The notes under the pieces are model-generated. The model saw nothing but the letters and a program-made list of their open reading frames with translations, had not been told where the DNA came from and did not search any database. Below, piece after piece: positions 49,866-60,011 of a stretch of DNA of 64,000 bases (position 1 is its first letter; each line of letters begins with the position of its first letter). Source of the DNA: Lichenicola cladoniae (lineage in GTDB: Bacteria; Pseudomonadota; Alphaproteobacteria; Acetobacterales; Acetobacteraceae); the NCBI RefSeq assembly GCF_013201075.1, contig NZ_CP053708.1, positions 4,035,501 to 4,099,500 of the forward strand. The letters are read 5' to 3'. Position numbers and translations under genes: made by a program.

Positions 49866-50780
49866 CTAAACCTCCAGCCTGCGTGCAACGCTTCGAACCA
49901 GGAAGATCGCGACGATGTTGGCAAGGATGATCGCCACCACGCCGCCCGCGGAGGCGCCGCCGATATCGAACTGCAGCAGCGCCCTGGAATAGATCAGGAA
50001 GGCCAGGTTGGTGGTGGCGTTGCCCGGTCCGCCGGACGTGGTCACGAAGATCTCGGCGAAAATGGTCAGCAGGAAGATCGTCTCGATCATGATCACCACG
50101 CTGATCGCCCGCGACAGATGCGGCAGCGTGATGAAGAAGAACTGTGCGATCACGCCGGCGCCGTCCATGCGGGCCGCCTCACGCTGTTCCTGATCGAGCG
50201 ACTGCACCGCGGTCAGCAGGATGAGCAACGCGAAAGGCAGCCATTCCCACGAAACGATGGTGATGACCGATGCCAGCGGATATTGCGCGAACCAGTCCAC
50301 CGGCTGCAGCCCGAACGTATGCGCGACGACACCGAACACGCCGTAGATCGGGTGCATCAGCAGGTTCTTCCAGAGCAGCGCACTCACCGTCGGCATGACG
50401 AAGAACGGCGAGATCGCCAGCACCCGGGCGACGTTGCGGCCCGGGAACGGCTGGTTGAACAGCACGGCCAGCAAGGTGCCGAGGCCGACGGTGATGACTA
50501 GCACCGCAACCAGCAGCACCATCGTATTGCGCAACGACACCCAGAAGTTCGGGTCGGTCACGAGGTAGGTGTAGTTGTCGAGCCCGGCAAAGCCATGAAC
50601 CGACGGATCGAGCAGGTTGTAGAACCTGAACGAGAACCAGACGGTCATGACCAGCGGGACGATCATCCAGATCAGCAGGACCCCTACCGATGGCATGACC
50701 AGCCAGCTTCCGGGGCGCCTCGCGGCTACCGTGGGCGCGGCGGTGCCGCCCATCACGTTCTCGCCTGCCGATGCCGCCAT
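49866..50780 (-). CDS. Sugar/polyol ABC transporter permease (SmoF/MalF-like)
   Basis: A 304-residue protein with six membrane helices and the EAA loop EAARMDGAGVIAQFFFITLPHL. An N-terminal tail of about 28 residues precedes helix 1. It forms the channel with the MalG-like partner. It follows the binding-protein gene by 11 bases. An in-frame ATG nine codons inside (MGGTAAP) is an alternative start. Confidence 0.93.
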   Translation of the reverse strand: MAASAGENVMGGTAAPTVAARRPGSWLVMPSVGVLLIWMIVPLVMTVWFSFRFYNLLDPSVHGFAGLDNYTYLVTDPNFWVSLRNTMVLLVAVLVITVGLGTLLAVLFNQPFPGRNVARVLAISPFFVMPTVSALLWKNLLMHPIYGVFGVVAHTFGLQPVDWFAQYPLASVITIVSWEWLPFALLILLTAVQSLDQEQREAARMDGAGVIAQFFFITLPHLSRAISVVIMIETIFLLTIFAEIFVTTSGGPGNATTNLAFLIYSRALLQFDIGGASAGGVVAIILANIVAIFLVRSVARRLEV

Positions 50781-50791
50781 GTCCGGTTATC

Positions 50792-52129
50792 CTACTTCTT
50801 CGGGTAGCCAGCCTGGTTCATGACACGAGCCGTCGAATACTGCGCAGTCTTTAGCGCCTGGTCCACGGTGCTCTGCCCGGTCAGCACGCCGGCGATGGTC
50901 TGGCCGACCTGCGTACCGATGCCCTGGAACTCAGGAATGGCAACGAACTGCCCGCCCGTGTAGGGACGAGGCTCCTTGGTCTGTCCCTTGGAGTTGGCGG
51001 AACCGATCGCGCGCTGCACGAAGCCCGCGAACGGGGCGACGGCCTTGTATTCGGGGTTGTCGTAGGTGCTCTGGCGGGTGCCGGGAGGCACGGCCACCCA
51101 ACCGTTTTCCTTGGCGACCAGCGCCACGTATTCCTTGGACGTCGCCCAGGTTACGAAGGTACGCGCCGCATCCTTCTGCTTGGACGAAGCCGGGATGCCG
51201 AGGTTCCAGCTCCACAGCCAGGTCGGGCCGCCGGTGAAGCTGCCGGTCGGGATCGGGGCGAAACCGACCTTGTCGGAGACCTGCGACTGCTTCTTGTCAT
51301 AGAGCAGGCCGGCGGCGACCGTGGAGTCGATCCACATGCCACAGTGCCCGCTGGCGAACAGCGCCAGGGTCTCGTTGAAGCCGTTCGAGGAAACGCCGGG
51401 CGGACCATCGGCCTTGAGGATATCCGCGTAGTAGGTGATCGCGGTTTTCCAAGCAGGCGTGTTGATCGTGGGCTTCCAGGCCATGTCGAACCACTGGCCG
51501 CCCTCGGCATCGACCAGCGTTGTGACATAGGCCATATTCTCGCCCCAGCCAGGCTTGCCGCGCAGGCACATGCCGTAGATCTGGTTCGGCTTATCGGTGA
51601 TCTTGTCGGCGTATTCACGGATCTGCGCGTAAGTTGGCGCCTCGGCCATGGTGATGCCGGCCTTCTTGAACAGGTCGGTGCGATAGTAGGTCATCGCACT
51701 CTCCGCGTAGAACGGCAGCGCGTACAGCTTGCCCTCATAGGTCAGGCCTTCGGCCACCGGCTTCAGCAGGTCGGCGACATCGTAGGCGGCGGGGAGGTTA
51801 TCCATCGGCACCAGCCAACCCTGCTTGGCCCAGATCGGCACTTCGTAGTTGCCGATGGTCATGACGTCGAACTGGCCGGCCTGGGTGGCGATATCGGTAG
51901 TCACGCGCTGGCGCAGCACGTTTTCTTCCAGAACGACCCAGCGGACGTGGATGTCGGGATGTTCCTTCTCGAACACCGAGGAGAGCTTCTGCATCACCAC
52001 CATGTCGCCGTTGTTCACGGTCGCGACGGTGATCGTCGAGTCGGCATAGGCAGCCGAGGCGCCAGCCGTCCCCAGAACAGCGCTCAGCACTGCCGCGGCC
52101 GTCAAACGGCCGGAGATTCGAGTCGTCAT
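50792..52129 (-). CDS. Sugar/polyol ABC transporter substrate-binding protein (SmoE-like)
   Basis: A 445-residue periplasmic binding protein with a signal peptide (LTAAAVLSAVLGTAGASAAYA). The mature part resembles sorbitol/mannitol-binding proteins: TIGNYEVPIWAKQGWLVPMD, LPFYAESAMTYYRTDLFKKAG, YGMCLRGKPGWGENMAY and WSWNLGIPASSKQKDAA. It captures the polyol and delivers it to the permeases. GGGAGGG precedes ATG 52129. It lies 121 bases after the dehydrogenase gene, with room for its own promoter. Confidence 0.92.
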   Translation of the reverse strand: MTTRISGRLTAAAVLSAVLGTAGASAAYADSTITVATVNNGDMVVMQKLSSVFEKEHPDIHVRWVVLEENVLRQRVTTDIATQAGQFDVMTIGNYEVPIWAKQGWLVPMDNLPAAYDVADLLKPVAEGLTYEGKLYALPFYAESAMTYYRTDLFKKAGITMAEAPTYAQIREYADKITDKPNQIYGMCLRGKPGWGENMAYVTTLVDAEGGQWFDMAWKPTINTPAWKTAITYYADILKADGPPGVSSNGFNETLALFASGHCGMWIDSTVAAGLLYDKKQSQVSDKVGFAPIPTGSFTGGPTWLWSWNLGIPASSKQKDAARTFVTWATSKEYVALVAKENGWVAVPPGTRQSTYDNPEYKAVAPFAGFVQRAIGSANSKGQTKEPRPYTGGQFVAIPEFQGIGTQVGQTIAGVLTGQSTVDQALKTAQYSTARVMNQAGYPKK

Positions 52130-52250
52130 CTAACCCTCCCAGGGTATTTTATACCGAACGCCAGTTTCTGGCTTGAACCTGAACGTCTCACTCCGGAAGA
52201 AGCGCGTCAACGCCTGACATTCACGGCGGCGCCCGGCGAGCCACCCGGGG

Positions 52251-53300
52251 TCAGGACGGCATCGCGATCTGCAGCTTGATGTCGGTCGGACGGGCGGAGG
52301 CGGCGCGCTCGAAAGCCGTCACCGACTGCTCGAAGGCGAAGGTCTCGGCGATCAGCGGCTTGAGATCGACCCGTCCCGACGCGATCATGCCGATCGCGCG
52401 GTCGAACACGTTGGCATACCGGAACACCGTTTCGATCCGGATCTCCTTCGCCTGGGCGGATACGATATCGAAGGCCACCTTGTCGGGCGGCATTCCGACC
52501 AGCACCACGGTGCCGCCCGGACGGACACAGGCCAGCACGTCGTCATAGACCCGCGGGCTGCCACTGGCTTCCAGCACCACATCGGCGCCCCAGTCCGGAC
52601 CGCACAGGCGATCGACCACGCCACGCAACGGTTCGCGCGAGACGTTGACCGGGATCAAGCCGGGGTAGCGCGCCGCGATCTCGAGCTTCGGATCGACCAC
52701 GTCCGAAATCACCACGCGTCCGGCGCCGCTGCCGAGGGCCGCGAGCGCCACCATGAGGCCGATCGTGCCGCAACCCGTCACGACACAGGTATCGCCCGGC
52801 TTGATCGCGCCCTTGACCGCCGCCTGCACACCGATCGCGAACGGCTCGATCATTGCGCCCTCGGCGAACGACACGTTGTCGGGCAGCTTGTAGGTGTAGG
52901 CGGCCGGATGGACCACGAACTCGGTCAGGCATCCATGCACCGGCGGCGTCGCCCAGAAGCGCACGGCCGGATCGACGTTGTACAGGCCGAGCTTTGCCGC
53001 ACGCGAGTTCGGATCGGGGATACCGGGTTCCATGCAGACCCGGTCGCCGACGACCAGGTTGCGCACGTTCGACCCGACATCGCTGATGACGCCGGACGCC
53101 TCGTGACCGAGCACCATCGGCTCGCGCACCACGAACGGGCCGATATGGCCGTGGGTGTAGTAGTGGATATCGCTGCCGCAGATGCCGACCGTGTGGATAC
53201 GGATGCGGACATCGTCCGGGCCGAGCGTGGACGGCACCTCGATGTCACGAAGTGCCAGCACATGCTGCTGTTCGAGGACCAGGGAACGGGCGACGGTCAT
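52251..53300 (-). CDS. NAD-dependent polyol dehydrogenase (xylitol/L-iditol dehydrogenase type)
   Basis: A 349-residue zinc MDR enzyme. [16 protein letters not shown] carries the catalytic Cys, and [10 protein letters not shown] carries His-Glu. MEPGIPDP stands where many relatives have the structural-zinc Cys cluster, which is absent here. [15 protein letters not shown] is the Rossmann site. It oxidises xylitol, sorbitol or a similar polyol to a ketose, the first step after import by the adjacent ABC transporter. No kinase or regulator lies next to it. Confidence 0.9.
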   Translation of the reverse strand: MTVARSLVLEQQHVLALRDIEVPSTLGPDDVRIRIHTVGICGSDIHYYTHGHIGPFVVREPMVLGHEASGVISDVGSNVRNLVVGDRVCMEPGIPDPNSRAAKLGLYNVDPAVRFWATPPVHGCLTEFVVHPAAYTYKLPDNVSFAEGAMIEPFAIGVQAAVKGAIKPGDTCVVTGCGTIGLMVALAALGSGAGRVVISDVVDPKLEIAARYPGLIPVNVSREPLRGVVDRLCGPDWGADVVLEASGSPRVYDDVLACVRPGGTVVLVGMPPDKVAFDIVSAQAKEIRIETVFRYANVFDRAIGMIASGRVDLKPLIAETFAFEQSVTAFERAASARPTDIKLQIAMPS

Positions 53301-53545
53301 GGTAGCGTGTCATCCTGCAGCCGATGAGTGCGCCACTAGACTCCCAAGCCGGCCTCCGCACAACACGTGAATCCCCGAGCGGATCGTATCCCCGGTTCAC
53401 CGTCCGGCACTGTCGAACATGGAAGGCACGTGCGATCTCCGCATGATCGCCTTCGACATGACGTCACTCCGTCGCTGGAGTACCGATGACGCGACACCGT
53501 GACGTTGGTTCGTCACGATGCCGGACCATGCCTAGGAGGCGAGCG
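53301..53545. other. Intergenic stretch between polyol dehydrogenase and ilvC
   Basis: A 245-base gap. It should contain the promoter of the polyol genes and the end of the ilv operon; a perfect hairpin at 53498-53517 lies on the ilvC side. No gene seen. Confidence 0.5.
53498..53517 (-). terminator. Hairpin downstream of ilvC
   Basis: CGTGACG-TTGGTT-CGTCACG, a perfect seven-base stem, begins 28 bases after the ilvC stop. No T-run follows, so termination strength is uncertain. Confidence 0.45.
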
Positions 53546-54568
<1,023 letters not shown>

Positions 54569-54606
54569 TCATTCTCCTCGATGGAAACTGTATGGATCAA
54601 ATCACT

Positions 54607-54634
54607 ATGACTTTGGACTTCTATCCGAAGTCAT
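54607..54634 (-). promoter_or_regulatory. Hairpin between ilvN and ilvC
   Basis: ATGACTTTGGA and TCCGAAGTCAT pair over 11 positions (one G-T type) around a six-base loop, 24 bases downstream of the ilvN stop. It may stabilise or partly terminate transcripts and so set the ratio of ilvC to ilvBN. Confidence 0.5.
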
Positions 54635-54657
54635 GAGTGTGATCGCTAAAACATCGT

Positions 54658-55173
54658 CTAGATCGTCTTGCTGCCGCGGGCGATCGCGGCAACGCCGGTA
54701 CGGGAAACCTCGACCAGCCCGAGCGGGCGCATCAGGTCGATGAAGCTCTCGATCTTGTCGGTGGCGCCGGTCAGCTCGAATACGAAGCTGCCGACGGTGG
54801 TGTCGACCGGCCGGGCCCGGAAGGCGTCGGCGATGCGCAACGCCTCGGCCCGAAGTTCACCGGTGGACACGACCTTGATCAAGGCCATTTCCCGAGCGAC
54901 GTACGGCCCGATCTGGGTCAGGTCCGACACTTTGTGAACCGGCACCAGGCGGTAGAGCAGCGCCTTGATCTGCTCGATCACCATCGCGGTGCCCGACGTG
55001 ACGATGTTGATGCGCGACTTGTTGCCGCCATCCTCGACCGGCGCCACGGTCAGGCTTTCGATATTGTATCCGCGCCCGGAAAACAGCCCGATCACGCGTG
55101 CGAGCACGCCGCTCTCGTTCTCCACCAGAACCGATATCACCGCAGAGATCTGCGGCTCCTCCTGAGGACTCAT
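54658..55173 (-). CDS. ilvN: Acetolactate synthase small (regulatory) subunit
   Basis: A 171-residue subunit with an N-terminal ACT domain (ISVLVENESGVLARVIGLFSGRGYNIESLTVAP) and the C-terminal half typical of IlvN (ALIKVV...GSFVFELTGATDKIESFIDLMRPLGLVEVSRTG). It activates IlvB and confers valine feedback. The start is uncertain. ATG 55173 gives the usual N-terminus but lacks a clear ribosome binding site. ATG 55209 has AGGAGG only two bases away and would add 12 hydrophobic residues. Confidence 0.94.
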   Translation of the reverse strand: MSPQEEPQISAVISVLVENESGVLARVIGLFSGRGYNIESLTVAPVEDGGNKSRINIVTSGTAMVIEQIKALLYRLVPVHKVSDLTQIGPYVAREMALIKVVSTGELRAEALRIADAFRARPVDTTVGSFVFELTGATDKIESFIDLMRPLGLVEVSRTGVAAIARGSKTI

Positions 55174-55257
55174 CAAAATAACCCAGAGTGCGACAGCGCC
55201 TACGCGCATCGCCTCCTTCCAAGCGGTTCACAAGGGGCGACTGCCCTTTGGCGGGGT

Positions 55258-55276
55258 GAAGGGGCGGAGCCCCTTC
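55258..55276 (-). promoter_or_regulatory. Hairpin between ilvB and ilvN
   Basis: GAAGGGGC-GGA-GCCCCTTC, a perfect eight-base GC-rich stem just after the ilvB stop. A weaker stem (CAAGGG/CCCTTTG, 55231-55250) follows it. These two elements occupy most of the 77 to 113 base gap and may regulate subunit ratio. Confidence 0.55.
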
Positions 55277-55286
55277 GCTAACCGTA

Positions 55287-57122
55287 TCAGACGAGCATCA
55301 GCCCCTCATCGGTAATCCGCGCCGCCTGCTGGCTCTGGTCCGGCCCGAGGATCATCTGGTTATGAGCGGCACCGGACGGGATCATCGGATAGCAGTTCTC
55401 GTGTTCGTCGACACAGATGTCGGCGATGACCGGCCCGTCATGCGCCAGCATCCGGCGTATGACGTCATCCAGTTCACCAAGATTGGTCGCGCGCATGCCG
55501 GTCGCGTGGAACGCGTCCGCGAGCTTAACGAAATCCGGCAGTGCCTCGCTGTAGCTTTCGGAATACCGGCTTCCGTGCAGCAACTCCTGCCACTGGCGAA
55601 CCATGCCCATGTAGCGGTTGTTCAGGATGAACAGCTTCACCGGCAACCGGTACTGGGCGATCGTGCCGAGTTCCTGGATGTTCATCAGGGTCGAGGCCTC
55701 GCCGGCGATGTCGATCACCAGCGCGTCCGGGTTGGCCACCTGCACGCCGACCGCCGCCGGCAATCCATATCCCATGGTCCCGAGACCGCCGGAGGTCATC
55801 CAACGGTTCGGCTTCTCGTACTGGAAGTGGGTCGCGGCCCACATCTGGTGCTGCCCGACCTCGGTGGTGACGAAGGTGTCGCGGCCGGTCTCGCGGGACA
55901 GGTCGTACAGCCGGCGGATCGCGTGCTGCGGCTTGATGATGGCGCTCGGCGACGGGTCCTGCTTGAAGGCGAGACTATCGATGGCGCGCCATCCGTCGAT
56001 CTGGCGCCACCAGGCAGCCAGTGCCTCGCGATCGCTTGCGGCCGGGCCCTGCTGCCAGGCCTCGATCATCATCTCGATGGCGAGCCCGGCATCCCCCACC
56101 ACCGGGATGTCGACGCGCACGATCTTGTTGATCGAGGAGGCATCGATATCGACATGGATCTTGGTCGAGTCCGGCGAGAACGCATCCAGCCGGCCGGTGA
56201 CGCGATCGTCGAAGCGGGCGCCGATATTGATCAGCACGTCGCAGCCATGGGTGGCGAGGTTGGCTTCGTAGGTCCCGTGCATGCCGAGCATGCCGACGAA
56301 CTGCGGGTCGGTGGTCGGGTAGGCGCCGAGCCCCATCAGGGTCGAGGTGCAGGGAAAACCGGTCATCCGCACCAGCCGGCCCAGCGCCTCCGACGCCTGG
56401 GGCCCCGAGTTGATCACGCCGCCGCCGGTATAGAACAACGGGCGCCTGGCGCGTTTCATCGCCGCCACGGCATCGGCGATCGCCTCGCGGGCCGGTTCGC
56501 GGGACGGGCGATAGGAGCGGTGCGGGGCCGTCGATGCTGCGACGTAGGTGGCCGGGCCGACCATGATGTCCTTGGGCAGGTCGACCACCACCGGTCCTGG
56601 CCGGCCGCTGCGGGCGACGTAGAACGCCTCGTGCACGGTGCGGGCAAGGTCGCCGGGACGCTTGACCAGGTAGTTGTGCTTGGTGGCGGGCCGGGTGATG
56701 CCGGTGGTGTCGGCCTCCTGGAACGCGTCGTTGCCGATCATGTGGGTCGGCACCTGGCCGGTCAGGCAGACCAGCGGGATCGAGTCCATCAGCGCGTCGA
56801 CCAGGCCGGTCACCGCATTGGTGGCGCCTGGGCCCGAGGTCACCAGCACCACGCCGACACGGCCGGTGGAGCGTGCATAGCCCTCGGCCGCATGCACGGC
56901 CGCCTGCTCGTGACGGACCAGGATGTGGCGAATGGAATTCTGCTTGAACAGCGCGTCGTAAATGGGCAGCACCGCGCCGCCGGGGTATCCGAAGACGATT
57001 TCGACCTGCTGCTCCTGGAGAACACGGAGAAGAACCTCGGCGCCGTTCATGATCGGCGTGCTGATCGCGTGCCCGTCATGGGCTGCGGTCCGGCTGTCCT
57101 TGAGGTTCATCGATGCGTTCAT
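55287..57122 (-). CDS. ilvB: Acetolactate synthase large (catalytic) subunit
   Basis: A 611-residue TPP enzyme that condenses two pyruvates or pyruvate with 2-oxobutyrate. FGYPGGAVLPIYDAL and the catalytic Glu in RHEQAAVHAAEGYAR mark the N-domain. A FAD/ubiquinone-oxidase-like middle domain and the TPP/Mg motif follow. The motif reads AGEAS...LNN, with Glu where GDG/GDAS is canonical. ATG 57122 has GGGAG seven bases upstream. It lies 67 bases after miaA on the same strand. Confidence 0.97.
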   Translation of the reverse strand: MNASMNLKDSRTAAHDGHAISTPIMNGAEVLLRVLQEQQVEIVFGYPGGAVLPIYDALFKQNSIRHILVRHEQAAVHAAEGYARSTGRVGVVLVTSGPGATNAVTGLVDALMDSIPLVCLTGQVPTHMIGNDAFQEADTTGITRPATKHNYLVKRPGDLARTVHEAFYVARSGRPGPVVVDLPKDIMVGPATYVAASTAPHRSYRPSREPAREAIADAVAAMKRARRPLFYTGGGVINSGPQASEALGRLVRMTGFPCTSTLMGLGAYPTTDPQFVGMLGMHGTYEANLATHGCDVLINIGARFDDRVTGRLDAFSPDSTKIHVDIDASSINKIVRVDIPVVGDAGLAIEMMIEAWQQGPAASDREALAAWWRQIDGWRAIDSLAFKQDPSPSAIIKPQHAIRRLYDLSRETGRDTFVTTEVGQHQMWAATHFQYEKPNRWMTSGGLGTMGYGLPAAVGVQVANPDALVIDIAGEASTLMNIQELGTIAQYRLPVKLFILNNRYMGMVRQWQELLHGSRYSESYSEALPDFVKLADAFHATGMRATNLGELDDVIRRMLAHDGPVIADICVDEHENCYPMIPSGAAHNQMILGPDQSQQAARITDEGLMLV

Positions 57123-57189
57123 TTCGTGCTCCCGCCGCGGAGGCTGGCTACCTTTAACCGGGCCAGGGGTGGCCACGGAGGGCGTTGCT

Positions 57190-58179
57190 CTAAGCCCCGG
57201 CAGCCTGGGCGTCAACGGCGTTCAGAACAAATGATATAAATTCGTCGTCGGTTCTTTCCATTTGTTGCGTCATAACTGATATGCGGTTGCTGATAATAAG
57301 GGTCCGTTCGGACGGCGCCAGCGCGTGATGAGCAAACCAGGTCGCCTGCCGCTTGGTGTATTGCCCTTGCGACAACACCGCCCGCCGCCCGGCCTCGGCA
57401 AGGCCGAGCTCGCCGCGCAGGCAGGCCGCCAGTTCGGGCACGCCGTGTGCACGCATCGCCGGGAGCGTCGGCGGCAGGTCCTGCTCGAGCAGGGCCGCCA
57501 CCTCGTCCAGCGCACCGGTCTCGATCATCCGGCCGAAACGGGCCTCGATGGCGGCGCGAAGCACGTCGCGCGGAGGATCCAGCCTGATCGCGATGAACCG
57601 GCAAGGCGCCGGCGGCAAGCCGGGCGAGACGCGCCATTCGGCAATCCCGCGGCCGGTGCCGGACCAGACTTCCCAGGCACGCGCCAGTCGCTGGCCGTCG
57701 GACGGGCGCAGCATCCGCGCGCTGTCCGGATCGACCAGGGCCAGGCGTTGGTGCAGGGCTGACGGACCGATCTCGTCCAGCAGGGCACGCGCTTCCCGGC
57801 GGGCGGTATCGCCGGCGTCCGGGATCAGCGAGAGGCCATCGGTCATGGCGCGCAGATAGAGCCCGGTGCCGCCGCACAGGATCGGCAGCCGCCCGGCATT
57901 CCAGGCTTCCTGCATGGCGCCGAGTGCGGCGGCGCGCCACCAGGCGACGCTGCCGGGCATCGCGGCCGGCCTGATGCCGTAGAGGGCGTGTGGCGCCAGC
58001 GCCTCCTCGTCCGGCGTCGGCCGGGCGGTCAGGGTGCGGAGTTCGTGATAGACCTGCATCGAATCCGCGTTGATGACGTTACCACCCATGACCTGGGCCA
58101 GTCGGAGCGCCAGGGCGGATTTGCCGCTGCAGGTTGGGCCTGCGACGATTAAGCAATGATTTGCAGCTAACGGTTGCAT
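57190..58179 (-). CDS. miaA: tRNA dimethylallyltransferase
   Basis: A 329-residue enzyme that adds the isoprenyl group to A37 of tRNAs reading UNN codons. It shows the P-loop VAGPTCSGKSALALRLA, NADSMQVYHELRTLTARPT (catalytic Asp region), CGGTGLYLRAMTDGL and YTKRQATWF near the end. A 3' tail of about 30 residues after the conserved part is unremarkable. ATG 58179 is used; ATG 58200 in frame (MRQGEP) is also possible. It is divergent from serB, 72 bases apart, and heads the ilv operon. Confidence 0.95.
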   Translation of the reverse strand: MQPLAANHCLIVAGPTCSGKSALALRLAQVMGGNVINADSMQVYHELRTLTARPTPDEEALAPHALYGIRPAAMPGSVAWWRAAALGAMQEAWNAGRLPILCGGTGLYLRAMTDGLSLIPDAGDTARREARALLDEIGPSALHQRLALVDPDSARMLRPSDGQRLARAWEVWSGTGRGIAEWRVSPGLPPAPCRFIAIRLDPPRDVLRAAIEARFGRMIETGALDEVAALLEQDLPPTLPAMRAHGVPELAACLRGELGLAEAGRRAVLSQGQYTKRQATWFAHHALAPSERTLIISNRISVMTQQMERTDDEFISFVLNAVDAQAAGA

Positions 58180-58251
58180 GGCTGGTTCGCCTTGCCTCAT
58201 CTCACCATCCCTGCCACACGCCGACCGACAACAGGCCAGCCCCCTTACGTC

Positions 58252-59142
58252 ATGACATTGCCTTATACACTCACGCTCGTTGCACAACGCGAAGCGGGCC
58301 TCCTGACCGCCTCCATGGTCGAGCAGGCGCGCGAACTGGTTTCGGGGCAGCCTGCGGTAGTCCTGTCCGAGGGCGAGGCGGTCGACATCCCCTGCCCTGC
58401 GCCAGCACCCGGACAGCCCGGCCTGGATGCGACCCGCGCCAGCTTCATGGGCCAGGCGGTCGATGTGCTGCTGACCCGCTCGCGCGGACGTCGCAAGGGC
58501 CTGCTGGTGGCGGACATGGACAGCACCATCGTCAGCAGCGAGACGCTGGACGAACTGGCGACACGCGCCGGCGTCGGCGAGCAGGTCGCGGCGATCACCC
58601 GGCAGAGCATGAACGGCGAGATCGACTTCGCCGCCGCGCTGCGCGAGCGGGTGAAGCTTCTGAAGAAGCTGTCGGTCACCGCACTGGAACAGACCTGGGC
58701 CGAGACCAAGCTCACGCCCGGCGCGCGCACCCTGGTCGCCACGATGCGAGCGCACAACGCCACCACGGCGCTGGTGTCGGGCGGCTTCACCTGGTTCACC
58801 GAGCGGGTGGCTGCGGTGTGCGGCTTCGATATCCATCATGCGAACCAGCTCGGCATCCAGGGCGGTCGCCTGACCGGGTCGGTCGCGGAACCGATCCTGG
58901 GGCGTGAAGCCAAGCTGGAGTCGCTACGCAGCCTGGCCGGGTCGCGCGGGCTGCGCCTGGCCGCGACGCTGGCGGTCGGCGACGGCGCCAACGACCTCGA
59001 CATGCTGCGCGAAGCCGGGGTCGGCATCGCCTTCCATGCCAAGCCGGTGGTTACCGATGCCATCGCCAACCGCGTCGACCATGCCGACCTGCGGGCCCTG
59101 CTGTTCGCGCAAGGGTATCGCGCTGCGGACTTCAGCGAATGA
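58252..59142 (+). CDS. serB: Phosphoserine phosphatase
   Basis: A 296-residue cytoplasmic HAD phosphatase, the last step of serine synthesis. It has an N-terminal ACT-like region of about 85 residues, then VADMDSTIVSSETLDELA (nucleophile Asp), LVSGGFTWFTERVA, and VGDGANDLDMLREAGVGIAFHAKP. The start at 58252 gives the expected length. Its stop overlaps the next start (ATGA), so it is coupled to the metallophosphoesterase gene. Confidence 0.95.
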   Translation: MTLPYTLTLVAQREAGLLTASMVEQARELVSGQPAVVLSEGEAVDIPCPAPAPGQPGLDATRASFMGQAVDVLLTRSRGRRKGLLVADMDSTIVSSETLDELATRAGVGEQVAAITRQSMNGEIDFAAALRERVKLLKKLSVTALEQTWAETKLTPGARTLVATMRAHNATTALVSGGFTWFTERVAAVCGFDIHHANQLGIQGGRLTGSVAEPILGREAKLESLRSLAGSRGLRLAATLAVGDGANDLDMLREAGVGIAFHAKPVVTDAIANRVDHADLRALLFAQGYRAADFSE

Positions 59143-59969
59143 CCCGCCTTTGGGTGATGTCGGATCTGCATCTCGAGGCGGTGCCGTATCCGCAGGCCTT
59201 TCGGCCGCCGCGCCCCGATTTCGACGTTCTGGTCGTGGCCGGTGACGTGTTCCAGGGCGATGCGGGCCACGCCCTGCGGATCGTGGCCGCGCTGGCCGAC
59301 GGCCGGCCCTCGGTGTTCGTGATGGGCAACCATGAATACTGGAACGGCTCGGTCCTCGCCGACCTGCAGCCGGCCCGGGACGAGGCCGCGCGGCTGGGCG
59401 TGACGCTGCTCGAGGGCGACGAGGCGGAAGTCGCCGGGATGCGGTTCCTCGGTGGAACGCTCTGGTCCGACGGATGGCTGGGCGGTCACGCGACGGTAGC
59501 CGGCGCCCTGACCGGGGAGCCGATCGACATCGCCGCCGGGGTCGAGGGACACCGGCTGCTCACCAATTCCGATGCGGCCCGGCTGCATGGGCTGTTGCGC
59601 ACACGGCTCGAGGCCCAGCTGCTCGATGACCGGCGCACCCGCGATCACGACGCGAGGCCGGTGGTCGTGGTCACGCATCATGCACCGCATCCGCTGTGCA
59701 TGCCGGAGCACCTGTGGGGAAGCTGGGCGGCCGGCAACTCCGCGTCGGACCTGTCCCACCTCACCGACACCGGGGTCGTGGATCTTTGGATCCATGGCCA
59801 TACCCATCGGACCCAGTCGTTCACCAGGCCCGGCGGCACCCGGATCGTGACCAACGCCGCCGGCCCGCGGGCCGCCAACCTGGATTTCCTGGACGACTTG
59901 GTGCTGTCCGTGATCCCATCGAACGACAGGTCGGTCGCCCGCATTCGCGCCGTGGCCGCCGCCTGCTGA
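59139..59969 (+). CDS. Calcineurin-like metallophosphoesterase
   Basis: A 276-residue phosphoesterase with the full two-metal set: MSDLHLE, VVAGDVFQGD, GNHEYW, VTHHAPHP and IHGHTH. There is no signal peptide, so it works in the cytoplasm. The substrate is unknown; the family covers nucleotides, nucleic acids and phosphoproteins. It overlaps serB by four bases. Confidence 0.9.
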   Translation: MTRLWVMSDLHLEAVPYPQAFRPPRPDFDVLVVAGDVFQGDAGHALRIVAALADGRPSVFVMGNHEYWNGSVLADLQPARDEAARLGVTLLEGDEAEVAGMRFLGGTLWSDGWLGGHATVAGALTGEPIDIAAGVEGHRLLTNSDAARLHGLLRTRLEAQLLDDRRTRDHDARPVVVVTHHAPHPLCMPEHLWGSWAAGNSASDLSHLTDTGVVDLWIHGHTHRTQSFTRPGGTRIVTNAAGPRAANLDFLDDLVLSVIPSNDRSVARIRAVAAAC

Positions 59970-60011
59970 CCTGAAACCAATTGCCGCGCCGGGCTTCGGC
60001 TGGAGGCGCCG

